This document shows positions 1 through 7,758 of a stretch of DNA of 64,000 bases, in pieces. Every line of letters begins with the position of its first letter. The stretch's first letter is position 1. Source of the DNA: a virus. The stretch is from IMG/VR virus record IMGVR_UViG_3300018080_000002, positions 1 through 64,000 of that record, one strand, 5' to 3'. The notes below the pieces were generated by a model, which saw only the letters and a list, made by a program, of their open reading frames with translations, made no database searches and had not been told where the DNA came from. The position numbers were made by a program, and so were the translations under genes.

Positions 1-1
1 G

Positions 2-520
2 AAGCTGGATGAGTTCGTAGTGGAGTTCTGTAAGCAGATAAGTTACAGGGTTCCACTACAGTTTTTTGAAGATGAGGAGGTTTGGGGTTTATATAAGGAC
101 GGAAAACTTGTTGGTGGATTTGCATTGATCAGCAAAAAACCTCTGAGATCGTTAGAGCAGATACCTAATGCGAGTTGGGAATCGTTATGGGATACCGATT
201 ATTTTTGTGAGTTTACTGGATATTGGATTGACGATAAGAAATTGGGTGTTCCGTTTACGATTTGGTTGGTGATTCGATCGTTATTACGCAAAGAGAGCTA
301 TTTCGTTTACAGTTATCCGGTGAGTGATACCAAATTAGAGAGGTATTATTCGTATGGCAAACCGATCAAAATATATAAGGGTGAGCCTCAGAAATTAGAG
401 GGTCATACGAGTTTCATGGAACCGGAATTTGTGGAGATATTAACGAAGCTCGGAATTGTGAGGATTTTTTGGTATCGTACTAAAAAGGTATTGAAACGAA
501 TGTTTGGAGTTTCAGGATGA
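2..520 (+). CDS. GNAT-acetyltransferase-like protein (5' end outside window)
   Basis: The reading frame is open to the window edge, so the GTG at 20 is probably not the true start and the N-terminus is missing. The visible part begins with a beta-strand pattern (GLYKDGKLVGGFALI) typical of the GNAT core, where the enzyme binds acetyl-CoA; the rest is aromatic-rich and ends in a basic helix. No catalytic residue can be assigned. The stop overlaps the start of the next gene by 4 nt, so the two are probably co-translated. GNAT assignment is tentative; it could be an unrelated structural-region protein. Confidence 0.6.
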   Translation, partial: KLDEFVVEFCKQISYRVPLQFFEDEEVWGLYKDGKLVGGFALISKKPLRSLEQIPNASWESLWDTDYFCEFTGYWIDDKKLGVPFTIWLVIRSLLRKESYFVYSYPVSDTKLERYYSYGKPIKIYKGEPQKLEGHTSFMEPEFVEILTKLGIVRIFWYRTKKVLKRMFGVSG

Positions 521-1323
521 GTGCAATAAGTTCGTTGGCTAGTGTCGTAAAAATGGCGTTTGGTTCGGAGCCTGTTTATGCAACTATCGTTCCTTTGAAA
601 GACGATGGTACACAGGACGATGATTATGAGCGAGGGTTTCAGTATTTCCCAGAAACCATCACCTCGACGAGAGGTGCCAATTGGGTTGCTAAACCTGTTC
701 CTGGTGGATCTCACCCATTGTATCAATTCATAAACGGGACAGATCATGCGATATCGTTTCCTGCTATTTTTACGGCTGACGAAAAACCGTTTGAGGCATC
801 TATTGGAGGAGTTTTAGATGCGTTAAGTGGTGGATTTAGTGTTTCATCGGCTGTTGGCGGTATGTTTGGAAAAGTTAAAAAGCATACTGCTGATGTGGGT
901 GCTGCTGTTGGTTGGCTGAGATCGTTCACATATCCTGACTATAAGGGAAAGACGGGTGAGGCCAAGCCGCCTCCGGTCCTTCGTTTATATTTGCCGAATA
1001 GCGGTATCAATGGAAAAGTTGGCAATAATGTTGTGAAAGACTCTATTGATGTGATCATGACTCAGTGTGATGTTACCTATGAGGCGTTTTATCGATCGGG
1101 TCATCCAAGGATCGTCGTTGTTCAGTTATCGTTTTTTGAGACGGTTCAGGTTGGTTCTAACTGGGGATTTGTTAGTAGGACAGCCTTTGATAAAGGTAGC
1201 AATTGGGCTAGTAGTTATGGTCGAGGAAAAGGGAAAAATGCTGGCCTTAGCTCCAAATCAGCGGAATCATATGCAGGACTTTCAGATTATGCTTCAAAAA
1301 AAGCTGCGGCTGTGTTTGGTTAA
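517..1323 (+). CDS. baseplate / tail-tube-associated structural protein
   Basis: 268 aa. The N-terminal third (residues 19-90) has the pattern VPLKDDG, then FQYFPETITS, then PGGSHPLYQF and ISFPAIF, which resembles the tail-tube-initiator/LysM-linker proteins of contractile and long-tailed phages (T4 gp53/gp54 or Afp7-like). Residues 155-212 repeat the theme (LRLYLPNSG, then VTYEAFYRSGHPRI and VQLSFFE). A Gly/Ser/Ala-rich middle and tail look flexible. The role is inferred from this layout; no structure-level match could be run. It overlaps the upstream gene by ATGA. Confidence 0.5.
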   Translation: MSAISSLASVVKMAFGSEPVYATIVPLKDDGTQDDDYERGFQYFPETITSTRGANWVAKPVPGGSHPLYQFINGTDHAISFPAIFTADEKPFEASIGGVLDALSGGFSVSSAVGGMFGKVKKHTADVGAAVGWLRSFTYPDYKGKTGEAKPPPVLRLYLPNSGINGKVGNNVVKDSIDVIMTQCDVTYEAFYRSGHPRIVVVQLSFFETVQVGSNWGFVSRTAFDKGSNWASSYGRGKGKNAGLSSKSAESYAGLSDYASKKAAAVFG

Positions 1324-1371
1324 GATTTTATTGATTATATATGGCTTATTGGATTCTTCGATAGCATTAGG

Positions 1372-1545
1372 ATGGTAATGATGAGTGATGGAAAACCGAA
1401 TGTTGATTTAGTCATGATTTTGGTGGATCAAGAGACTTATGATGAAATTCGTAAGATTGCAGTATCGCAACAAAGAGATGTTGCGGAAGAGACTGCAATC
1501 GCATTGAAATCCCATATTGACAAACACAACTCAAAAAACGGTTGA
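1372..1545 (+). CDS. small ribbon-helix-helix-like protein
   Basis: 57 aa; a second ATG at 1378 could also be used. The sequence has one beta-strand (VDLVMILVD) followed by two helices (YDEIRKIAVSQQRDVAEE and TAIALKSHID), the arrangement of ribbon-helix-helix DNA-binding proteins and antitoxins. The stop codon lies inside the -35 box of a strong promoter. It could regulate that promoter, which is inference only. Confidence 0.55.
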   Translation: MVMMSDGKPNVDLVMILVDQETYDEIRKIAVSQQRDVAEETAIALKSHIDKHNSKNG

Positions 1546-1571
1546 CCAACACTATATTAATAAGATATAAT
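1542..1571 (+). promoter_or_regulatory. sigma-70-type promoter
   Basis: TTGACC at 1542-1547 and a perfect TATAAT at 1566-1571, spaced by 18 nt. This is one of the best promoter matches in the window. It would start transcription near 1578 and drive the small genes from 1701 onward. Confidence 0.7.
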
Positions 1572-1579
1572 GCCTATAT

Positions 1580-1687
1580 AATCAGGTTTATCTGCCTGAT
1601 TTCGTTTGGAAATACATTTTTTCAAAAAAAAGTTAAAGTTTTTTGTTTAATATGCCGATAAGGCAGTTACCACCCGTTTATTCGGGT
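1580..1687 (+). promoter_or_regulatory. structured 5' leader with three hairpins
   Basis: Just after the promoter the leader holds AATCAGG/CCTGATT (1580-1586 with 1595-1601), TGCC/GGCA (1653-1665) and ACCCG/CGGGT (1672-1687). The last hairpin ends directly before the GGGGGA ribosome site of the 1701 gene. A regulatory role is inferred; no known riboswitch consensus was recognised. Confidence 0.4.
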
Positions 1688-1700
1688 ATGGGGGATCATC

Positions 1701-1817
1701 ATGATTTGGTGGATACTGGGCATCGGATGGCTCGTTAGTGGCGTGTTATTAGTGATGTTTTTCAAAGGTGCTCATATGCGTGAGGAGCCTCAGCCAGATC
1801 CAGATAATAATAGTTAA
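1701..1817 (+). CDS. 38-aa single-pass membrane protein
   Basis: Starts MIWWILGIGWLVSGVLLV, a single hydrophobic helix, followed by a short Pro/Asp/Asn tail that ends DNNS. A GGGGGA ribosome site sits 6 nt before the ATG. Such tiny membrane proteins are common in phage early regions; function unknown. Confidence 0.55.
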   Translation: MIWWILGIGWLVSGVLLVMFFKGAHMREEPQPDPDNNS

Positions 1818-1853
1818 TGACCCTCTGTTCATCTTATACGGCAAGGTTTATGG

Positions 1854-1880
1854 GGGATGTGCTATACTTTAGTGCATCCC
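1854..1880 (+). terminator. hairpin, possible terminator
   Basis: GGGATGTGC pairs with GTGCATCCC (six Watson-Crick pairs extended by G-U pairs). The tail is only moderately T-rich, so it may be a processing or pausing hairpin instead. Confidence 0.35.
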
Positions 1881-1925
1881 TCTCCTTGATTGTCGCCAGC
1901 GATTTCGCTTTTTTGGAGGTATATT

Positions 1926-2132
1926 ATGCTTGAGCGGTTAAAACGGCGTTTAAAGCTCCTTGAGGATAGGCGTGATACGATATCAGGTAACGAATATTTG
2001 ATCGTCTACGGGCAAATTAAAGAGCTTAAGGCGATTATTTGTTGGCTGGAATCTCCACTGGCGAGATGCAATAACAATCGCAATCGATTGTATTTACGAC
2101 GAGATCAGGTTCGATTGCGAAAACCCTCATAA
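1926..2132 (+). CDS. small coiled-coil protein
   Basis: 68 aa from the ATG at 1926, which has GGAGGT 5 nt upstream; the longer frame from 1890 lacks this. Residues 1-45 are charged helix (LERLKRRLKLLEDRRDTI, then IKELKAII). The tail is Asn/Arg-rich and basic. Not recognised; a nucleic-acid-binding helper is possible. Confidence 0.6.
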   Translation: MLERLKRRLKLLEDRRDTISGNEYLIVYGQIKELKAIICWLESPLARCNNNRNRLYLRRDQVRLRKPS

Positions 2133-2216
2133 TTTCTATCAAACCCCTCGATTTTTCCCCGAAGTTTAGTCCTTAAACTCTTGAAATCCCAATAAAAATT
2201 TAATACTAGGTTCTCA

Positions 2217-2245
2217 TTGACAAACATGATATTAACAGATACATC
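2217..2245 (+). promoter_or_regulatory. possible promoter
   Basis: Consensus TTGACA at 2217-2222, then 17 nt and a weak -10 (TACATC). It lies in a 217-nt gap before the 2350 operon. Confidence 0.35.
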
Positions 2246-2349
2246 GTGGTATGGACTGGTAATGGTATTCATTTAGATGTTGATGCGGTTTTATTCTAAG
2301 ATTCTTTGTTTTACTCTTGGCAGCTATGATTTGTCATCCAGGAGTGTTT

Positions 2350-2616
2350 ATGAAAATGATCAAGTCGGTTTATGTTTATACGATAGTTGAGCCTGGAACA
2401 AAAAAAGAATCCGTTGTCGTAGCGAATGTTGGCGGTGAGTTTTTGCCGTTGTTTGGCAACGATTTGAAATCGGTTCAGGAGTTGCGAGATATTGCAGTCA
2501 ATCTTGCATTAGAATCTGGTTGCGATGTTTGTTTGAAAAAATTTTCAGGTGGTGAGTTGATGGATATCATTACTCCGAGAGATCGTTATTACATGAAATC
2601 GGACAATTTACATTAG
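2350..2616 (+). CDS. hypothetical small alpha/beta protein
   Basis: 88 aa. The ATG at 2350 is chosen because AGGAG lies 6 nt upstream; upstream in-frame starts lack a site. It has two strand stretches (VYVYTIVEPG and ESVVVANVGG) and a helix with SVQELRDIAVNLALESG. First gene of a run of closely spaced genes to 3357. Family not recognised. Confidence 0.65.
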   Translation: MKMIKSVYVYTIVEPGTKKESVVVANVGGEFLPLFGNDLKSVQELRDIAVNLALESGCDVCLKKFSGGELMDIITPRDRYYMKSDNLH

Positions 2617-2626
2617 GAGGATAGTT

Positions 2627-3070
2627 TTGAAAAACGATGTTGAGACTAAGGTGATGGAATCTCCTGTTAGGATCTCTGTGATTTATGCAGACGGTAGTGA
2701 GGATGATTACGGTTTAGATGAGGCTGGTGATGAGATCGCGGCGTCATGTGATAGCGGAATCATGGCTAGATCTATCAGAGGTTTGGGTAAAACTGGAGAC
2801 GAGGTATGTCGTTTTAAAATGATATTTAAGGTTTCGTTGGTGGAGCGTAAGCATGATCATGATACTCCAGACAGCAAGCCAGATAAAATTGCGGTAGTTT
2901 ATCGCAATGGTAGGGATGATGTTTACGATGTACCGAGTGCAGCAGATCGTATTGCGGCATTTTGTGATCGTGGATTAATGCCTCGTCGGACAGCGGGATT
3001 GAACGCTAAGGACGAGGTGATTTGTCATTATAATATTAGATTTAAGGTTAGATTAGAAAGGATTGTTTAA
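2627..3070 (+). CDS. hypothetical protein with tandem duplicated domain
   Basis: 147 aa, TTG start supported by AGGAGG 8 nt upstream. Residues 15-73 and 84-145 are two copies of one domain: each reads I-x-V-I/V-Y-x-(D/N)-G-x-x-D-x-Y, then A-x-x-I-A-A-x-C-D-x-G and K-x-x-(D/E)-V, ending F-K-V. The linker is His/Asp-rich. The duplication shows directly in the protein; function unknown. Neighbours suggest an accessory operon. Confidence 0.7.
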   Translation: MKNDVETKVMESPVRISVIYADGSEDDYGLDEAGDEIAASCDSGIMARSIRGLGKTGDEVCRFKMIFKVSLVERKHDHDTPDSKPDKIAVVYRNGRDDVYDVPSAADRIAAFCDRGLMPRRTAGLNAKDEVICHYNIRFKVRLERIV

Positions 3071-3357
3071 TGAGCGACACTCGTAAAGTGGGTAAGGAAG
3101 TTAACAAGAATCATCAGGATCATTTGGAGCTGAGAACTTATAGGGCAAAATTAGATGTTTTAAAGCTTATAGGTCCGATTATTAGTGTTTTGATTGGTAT
3201 GGATGCAGAGGTCACTAAGATTGCGGAAAAGGAGCAAGTAAATTCCAAGTATTTATGGGAATGGCTTAGGGATCAACTTCCTCTTGAAAATATTGTTAGC
3301 GAGGATGTCTTAGATGACAATGATGAAGGTGTTGAGGACGACGAGGACGTTGAATAG
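3070..3357 (+). CDS. hypothetical protein with HTH-like core and acidic tail
   Basis: 95 aa, start overlapping the previous stop by 1 nt. The centre (VTKIAEKEQVNSKYLWEWLR) looks like a helix-turn-helix of the transposase/terminase-small-subunit type; the C-terminal 20 residues are almost all Asp/Glu. DNA binding is inferred and unproven. Confidence 0.6.
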   Translation: MSDTRKVGKEVNKNHQDHLELRTYRAKLDVLKLIGPIISVLIGMDAEVTKIAEKEQVNSKYLWEWLRDQLPLENIVSEDVLDDNDEGVEDDEDVE

Positions 3358-3400
3358 ATGATATTCTGTAAGATAGCTCGAACTATTACAGGATATTTTT

Positions 3401-3610
3401 ATGAGGTATCTATTTTTAGCGGTGATGTTGTTTGGTGGTTGCAGAGTTGATGAGGTTTATGTGTGTAAATGGGTGACTGCCAGACAGCGATATTTTGAAG
3501 AGATGTGCATTTATTTAGATGTCGAGAATGGGAAGGATCGGGAAAACGCTACTATTGATTGTTATCAATTATCGGCAAAGGTTTTCTGCGATAAAAAAAG
3601 GTTAAAATAG
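3401..3610 (+). CDS. small lipoprotein
   Basis: 69 aa with a short signal peptide and lipobox (LAVMLFGGC, Cys 14). The mature part has four more Cys and is otherwise charged. It should be lipidated and placed in the envelope, assuming the host lipoprotein pathway. Function unknown. Confidence 0.6.
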   Translation: MRYLFLAVMLFGGCRVDEVYVCKWVTARQRYFEEMCIYLDVENGKDRENATIDCYQLSAKVFCDKKRLK

Positions 3611-3679
3611 GGGATAAAAGAAAGGGGATTTGTAGTATGAGTTGTGTCGTATCGTTATACTTCGTTAAGAGGTTATTTG

Positions 3680-4084
3680 ATGAGATTATGGAGAAATACC
3701 AAATGCTGTTTATGCGGTACTCCGCATCCTCGTCGATTTCGTGTGAGGGTAGGAGATGTAGACGATCGCATAGACTATTGCTCGGTTTGTCTGAGTGATT
3801 TGTTGTCAATGTCTAACCATAGATGGTTGCATTTTGAGCGTTTAGCTCTATCTCGGATCAAGGATGAATTACAGAAAGTAATGTTTTTAACTTTGCCTGC
3901 TGATAGCAGGAGGATTTTAGTTTTAGCTATGATGGAAACGGGCATGTTGCCCAGAGAACCAACTTTAGATAAGGATGGAATAAATGTTAGACAAAGAAAA
4001 ATTAGAGCAAGATCTAAACTTGAACGATTTAATAAAAAACAAAATTTTGGAGGACAAAAACAAGTTCACCGAAAGAGTTTATGA
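3680..4084 (+). CDS. zinc-finger protein
   Basis: 134 aa from ATG 3680, which has AAGAGG 7 nt upstream. Residues 8-34 carry CCLC and CSVC pairs 20 residues apart, a zinc-ribbon layout. The C-terminal 34 residues are basic and overlap the next gene by 101 nt, so the true C-terminus function is uncertain. Confidence 0.6.
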   Translation: MRLWRNTKCCLCGTPHPRRFRVRVGDVDDRIDYCSVCLSDLLSMSNHRWLHFERLALSRIKDELQKVMFLTLPADSRRILVLAMMETGMLPREPTLDKDGINVRQRKIRARSKLERFNKKQNFGGQKQVHRKSL

Positions 4085-4352
4085 GACTGCTATGGAGGAG
4101 CTTAGGTCATCTTTAAGCTGGCAATTTAAAGAGGAGGTCACAGCGGAGTTAGTAGAATTTGCTAAAGAGGAGTTAAGACCAGCTATTAGGGAATATTTCG
4201 AGAATAACAAAGAGGAGGTTTTGAAAGCTGTAGTGAATAGCGTTGCTCAATCGATGGCTGATGTTGGCACGATGATGTGCAAACGAGCGGCTGATAATGT
4301 TGGCAATAGCTGGCGGTTTGAGAAAGTTATTAAGGAATTGTTTGGAATATAG
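3984..4352 (+). CDS. hypothetical helical protein
   Basis: 122 aa, almost entirely charged helix (for example FKEEVTAELVEFAKEEL), consistent with a coiled coil or oligomer. Its first 101 nt lie inside the 3' end of the zinc-finger gene in another frame, an unusually long overlap here. AAGGATGGA precedes the ATG. Not recognised. Confidence 0.65.
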   Translation: MLDKEKLEQDLNLNDLIKNKILEDKNKFTERVYETAMEELRSSLSWQFKEEVTAELVEFAKEELRPAIREYFENNKEEVLKAVVNSVAQSMADVGTMMCKRAADNVGNSWRFEKVIKELFGI

Positions 4353-4362
4353 GGGGATTTGT

Positions 4363-4578
4363 ATGGACCATATTGTTGATTGTTTAAATTCTATTACTCC
4401 AAAGCCTGATAAAATAGATGTTTTGGAGAAAGGTGTTGTTGGTATTTGGTATGATAGCAAGTTTCACGCATCTAATATGAGCAGGACGTTACTTCGTAAG
4501 ATCACTGATGCCAAATCGGTATCTGTTTGTATTCAGGACGTCAGATCTAATGGGACGGTGGTGGAGGTGGATGTATGA
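4363..4578 (+). CDS. hypothetical 71-aa protein
   Basis: Start at 4363 is set by AGGGGGA 6 nt upstream. The product (MDHIVDCLNSITPKPDKIDV onward) is a small mixed alpha/beta protein with a final strand VVEVDV. It overlaps the next gene by ATGA, indicating coupled translation. Confidence 0.6.
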   Translation: MDHIVDCLNSITPKPDKIDVLEKGVVGIWYDSKFHASNMSRTLLRKITDAKSVSVCIQDVRSNGTVVEVDV

Positions 4579-5486
4579 GTCAATTTATAAACGTTGATAA
4601 TGGCACTGGATCAACCAGCATAACTGCTATGGGTGGATCTGTTGACAATCTGATTATATCTGGAGTTGCATCATCGGAGATAAAAACTCCTGCTGGAACG
4701 GAGGTATCTTTCTCGAAAGAGCGGGGTATATCTCCATCGTTGTATTTTCGGTTTGTGAAATCGAAATTGGAGCATATTCAGATTCGAGAGTTAGAGCGGT
4801 CGTTACAGAAATTGCAGATGATGATCGAAAGTGCGAAAGAACTTGGACAGGATGCTCTATATGAGGATTTGATGGTTCAATTGGCGGTGATTATCCGAGA
4901 GCAGGAGGCGGTTTCCTGCGGGATTGACAAGGTGATTATGCGGGAAGATATCGATAAATTTCGATATCAGCTTAAGGAAAAAAAGATTCTTTTTGTCAAA
5001 CTTGAGAATTTTTGTCGTCCTATTCCTGATGAAACAGAGAGAGAAATCAAAAAAGTTAGGGATAAACAGTTATTTGATGAGTATTGGGTATTAGCTATTG
5101 ATAGTGATGGAGCCAGTAAAAAGACGACGAAAGAGAAAATAGTTGAGAAAGATCCTATTTTGTTTGGTCAATATTCGTACAGTAAGGATAGGTTTTATTA
5201 CATAACGGATTGGGAAGATGAGTATTGTGATTTGTCATTAGATAAGATGATCAAAAAATACAATACCCCTGTGAAGGATGTATTGCCGATTACTGCTGAG
5301 ATAGCCGAGCAGATCAAGGATGAGGTTTTGAAACGTCATAAGGGGTTGCAGGATGCCAATCGAGAAAATTGGCGTCAAAAAGCCTTGGAGGAAGAGAATC
5401 GCAGGAAGCAGTTAGAGTCTGAGATTGCTCGTAAAAATCGATGGTTTGAGAGGATGAAAAAGTTTCTGAATATACGGGGACTTTAG
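4575..5486 (+). CDS. hypothetical 303-aa protein, central coiled coil
   Basis: Residues 1-50 are Gly/Ser/Thr-rich and may be disordered or beta. Residues 60-140 form long helices (LEHIQIRELERSLQKLQMM). Residues 195-225 contain an aromatic stretch (FGQYSYSKDRFYYITDWED), and the C-terminus is a basic helix. No known family recognised; a virion or cytoplasmic complex component is possible. Confidence 0.7.
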   Translation: MSQFINVDNGTGSTSITAMGGSVDNLIISGVASSEIKTPAGTEVSFSKERGISPSLYFRFVKSKLEHIQIRELERSLQKLQMMIESAKELGQDALYEDLMVQLAVIIREQEAVSCGIDKVIMREDIDKFRYQLKEKKILFVKLENFCRPIPDETEREIKKVRDKQLFDEYWVLAIDSDGASKKTTKEKIVEKDPILFGQYSYSKDRFYYITDWEDEYCDLSLDKMIKKYNTPVKDVLPITAEIAEQIKDEVLKRHKGLQDANRENWRQKALEEENRRKQLESEIARKNRWFERMKKFLNIRGL

Positions 5487-5534
5487 GTGTATAATTTGTT
5501 TTATGTTCAATGTTTTTTTTATGGAGGTTATTTT

Positions 5535-6032
5535 ATGTTAGTTAGATTACTATTTTTATCATTATTGATGTTTGGGTGTGGTGAGGAATGGGATGGTCGT
5601 GGTGATGATCAGGTCACGGTTGAGGCTCCTCCTGGAGAACGCGGTCCTGCTGGTCCTATTGGGGAAGATGGAGAGCCTGGAGAGCCGGGGGAACCTGGAG
5701 AACCCGGTCAGCCTGGAGAGCCAGGAGAGGCTCCTAAAGGCTGTTGTGCGGAGGATTTGGGAGATAGGATCAAAATCACCTGTGATTATGGAGATCCGAT
5801 CGAAATTCCAAAGCCTACTGAGTTTAAGTTGAAAGTTTGCGTTTGGGTAAGTGCGTTAGATGTTGAGACGATGGAGTTAGGCGTACAGGATATTAACGGT
5901 GGGAATTTTGATATCCTACATTTAGGTCAGTGCAGGAACGATAAGGATTATAAGAATCCTAGAACCAATGTTAGTCCTGCTGCTCAAAGACCAGTGGAAA
6001 CTAGAAATCAAAACGATGGAGGAACACAATGA
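5535..6032 (+). CDS. collagen-like lipoprotein
   Basis: 165 aa from ATG 5535 (GGAGGT 8 nt upstream). It has a lipoprotein signal ending LLMFGC (Cys 14), then 13 consecutive or near-consecutive Gly-X-Y triplets at residues 32-70 (GEPGEPGEPG core), then a Cys-containing globular domain. Collagen triplets in phage proteins form trimeric stalks; with a lipobox the stalk would sit on the membrane rather than the tail. It overlaps the following exported protein by ATGA, so they may act together. Confidence 0.75.
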   Translation: MLVRLLFLSLLMFGCGEEWDGRGDDQVTVEAPPGERGPAGPIGEDGEPGEPGEPGEPGQPGEPGEAPKGCCAEDLGDRIKITCDYGDPIEIPKPTEFKLKVCVWVSALDVETMELGVQDINGGNFDILHLGQCRNDKDYKNPRTNVSPAAQRPVETRNQNDGGTQ

Positions 6033-6571
6033 GATTTTTATTGATTGCAGCTTTTTTTATGAGTTGTTTAGCCTTTGGAGGCACAAAAAAGGGGGAGGTT
6101 TATTACGAAAAGTATAATGAAAAGCCGCCTAAAGCATTAAAAGACGGCAAAGTCAGGGTATATCTGAAAGATGGTAACTCGTATGAGTTCAGCTCCAATA
6201 CTCATAAGGTAATCCCTAGAGGATTGAAGTGCAAGGCTAGATGTACTGTGGATGAATGCAAAAAGCAATGTCCGAAATGCCCTAAGCAGAAAGAATGCGA
6301 GAACAGGCCGCCAGTGGTTAGAAAGGACAAGATCTGGTTGAAAAACCGAATATCGATTGTTGGTGGTTTAGGTCCAGCGGGTTTGAGGCATAAGGAGGAA
6401 GGTCATACTGTTGTTGTAGAGCAGGACATAACTCCGTTGATTGGTTTGAGGTATTCACGGTATTGGACGCCTGAATGGGATACAAGTATTGAAATCATGT
6501 CGGTTCCTAATGAGGAAATGCTTCAGGAGCATAACACAATTGGAGCGATAAGCTTAGGGTTTGGGTGGTAG
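6029..6571 (+). CDS. exported Cys-rich protein
   Basis: 180 aa with a signal peptide (MRFLLIAAFFMSCLAFGG). Residues 70-95 carry seven Cys (KCKARC, then CKKQCPKCPKQKEC). The C-terminal half has alternating hydrophobic strands and ends in Phe-Gly-Trp, an aromatic end typical of outer-membrane or surface beta proteins. Co-translated with the collagen-like lipoprotein. A surface complex is inferred. Confidence 0.65.
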   Translation: MRFLLIAAFFMSCLAFGGTKKGEVYYEKYNEKPPKALKDGKVRVYLKDGNSYEFSSNTHKVIPRGLKCKARCTVDECKKQCPKCPKQKECENRPPVVRKDKIWLKNRISIVGGLGPAGLRHKEEGHTVVVEQDITPLIGLRYSRYWTPEWDTSIEIMSVPNEEMLQEHNTIGAISLGFGW

Positions 6572-6602
6572 TGTCTACCCAAGCCTATTTTTGAGGTGAT
6601 GT

Positions 6603-6833
6603 ATGAGTCGTTTTCGTGAGTTGTTTTCGTTTTTGTTTTCGGATCAGGCTGAGTTGAAAAAATTGTCTGATTATATAGCGGAGCGCAATGCTTTGGCTAA
6701 GACATTGACTGGGATAGATCCTATATCTCACCCCCTAGAGTTTCAGAAAAAGTTGAATACGGATGAAATAAAGGCTGCTATGGTTACGTTTACTCGTAAC
6801 AATTATCCTGAATTTATTGATAGAGGAGTATAG
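6603..6833 (+). CDS. hypothetical 76-aa protein
   Basis: GAGGTG precedes the ATG. Helical protein (FRELFSFLFSDQAELKKLSD) with no recognised motif, 2 nt before the next gene's start. Confidence 0.65.
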   Translation: MSRFRELFSFLFSDQAELKKLSDYIAERNALAKTLTGIDPISHPLEFQKKLNTDEIKAAMVTFTRNNYPEFIDRGV

Positions 6834-6835
6834 AT

Positions 6836-7243
6836 GTGAACCCTTTTGACTTCAGTAATTTTGATGAAATGGAAAAGCATAAGGATGAGTTGTTGGAGAT
6901 GATGAAAAGTGCGTTGCCGTTTGGTCCTAATGATATTGTGATCCATGTCGCTGAGAAAGCCTTAGAAATGATGGACTACTCCAAGAGGATGTATCTGACG
7001 GCATGGAATGAGGGTGTCAAACGGGGTTTGAAAGAATTTGAAGAGAATAAGGCTAATGAGAATGGAGCCAAGGTGAAGTTTCTCAGCAGGGAGGAACGGT
7101 TTGTTGTGGCTGAGGATTTGAAAAAATTGACCGATGAGGAGCTGTTACAGTGTTTGGTTAGGTTCGAGACTTTACCTAGTTGTTTGCAATTGACGCATAA
7201 AGAGATTGAACGGAGGAAATTGAAAATTGATGGACGAAACTAA
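6836..7243 (+). CDS. hypothetical 135-aa protein
   Basis: GTG start. Acidic N-terminus, central helices and a basic C-terminus (HKEIERRKLKIDGRN). The 3' end overlaps the start of the phosphatase gene by 14 nt, suggesting one operon with the nucleotide enzymes. Family not recognised. Confidence 0.65.
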   Translation: MNPFDFSNFDEMEKHKDELLEMMKSALPFGPNDIVIHVAEKALEMMDYSKRMYLTAWNEGVKRGLKEFEENKANENGAKVKFLSREERFVVAEDLKKLTDEELLQCLVRFETLPSCLQLTHKEIERRKLKIDGRN

Positions 7244-7757
7244 AAAACAAAGAGCGATATTGGTGGATCTGGATAGCACCCTATGTAACTGTGATCACAG
7301 GGTTCATCACATCAAGACAGATAAAACTCCCAACGCAGATCGCAAAGGCAAAAAGAACTGGATGAAATTCTATGAGGAGTTGGTTAACGACACTCCGAAT
7401 AGCTGGTGCGTAGAGTTGATCAGGGGGATGGCGCATATCGGGGTTATTCCTTTGTATGTTACAGGCAGACCGCAGGAATATGAGTATATCACTCTGAAGT
7501 GGTTCGGGGATCAGTTTCCATTGATGCCGATGGATAATCCGCATTTTGTATTTTGTGAGCAGTATGTCGCCAGTCATTTGTTCATGAGAGCTGATAAGGA
7601 CTATCGGAAAGATTGCATTGTGAAAGAGGAGTTGTACCGGACATTCATAGAGCCGAAATACGATATTGTTTTCGCTTTGGATGATAGAAAACAGGTGTAT
7701 CAGCATTTTAGAAAAATTGGGTTGACGTGTTTAGCATGTGCCGAGGGAGATCATTGA
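7230..7757 (+). CDS. HAD-family 3'-phosphatase (T4 Pnk C-domain type)
   Basis: Carries the HAD motifs in order: DLDSTL (nucleophile and acid Asp), VTGRP (motif II), KDYRKDCIVKEELYR (Lys motif; the RKD...VKEE run is specific to the T4 polynucleotide kinase phosphatase domain) and ALDDRKQV (metal-binding Asp pair). T4 Pnk removes 3'-phosphates from nucleic-acid ends during RNA or DNA repair. Here the 5'-kinase domain is absent, so only the phosphatase activity is expected. A separate P-loop kinase gene follows immediately. ATG 7230 is preferred to TTG 7227, though both fit GGAGG upstream. Confidence 0.75.
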   Translation: MDETKKQRAILVDLDSTLCNCDHRVHHIKTDKTPNADRKGKKNWMKFYEELVNDTPNSWCVELIRGMAHIGVIPLYVTGRPQEYEYITLKWFGDQFPLMPMDNPHFVFCEQYVASHLFMRADKDYRKDCIVKEELYRTFIEPKYDIVFALDDRKQVYQHFRKIGLTCLACAEGDH

Positions 7758-7758
7758 G

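Noticed and set aside
3070-3357. Transposase fragment suggested by an HTH-like stretch
   Set aside because: No inverted repeats, no second transposase part, and the gene fits the operon by overlap.
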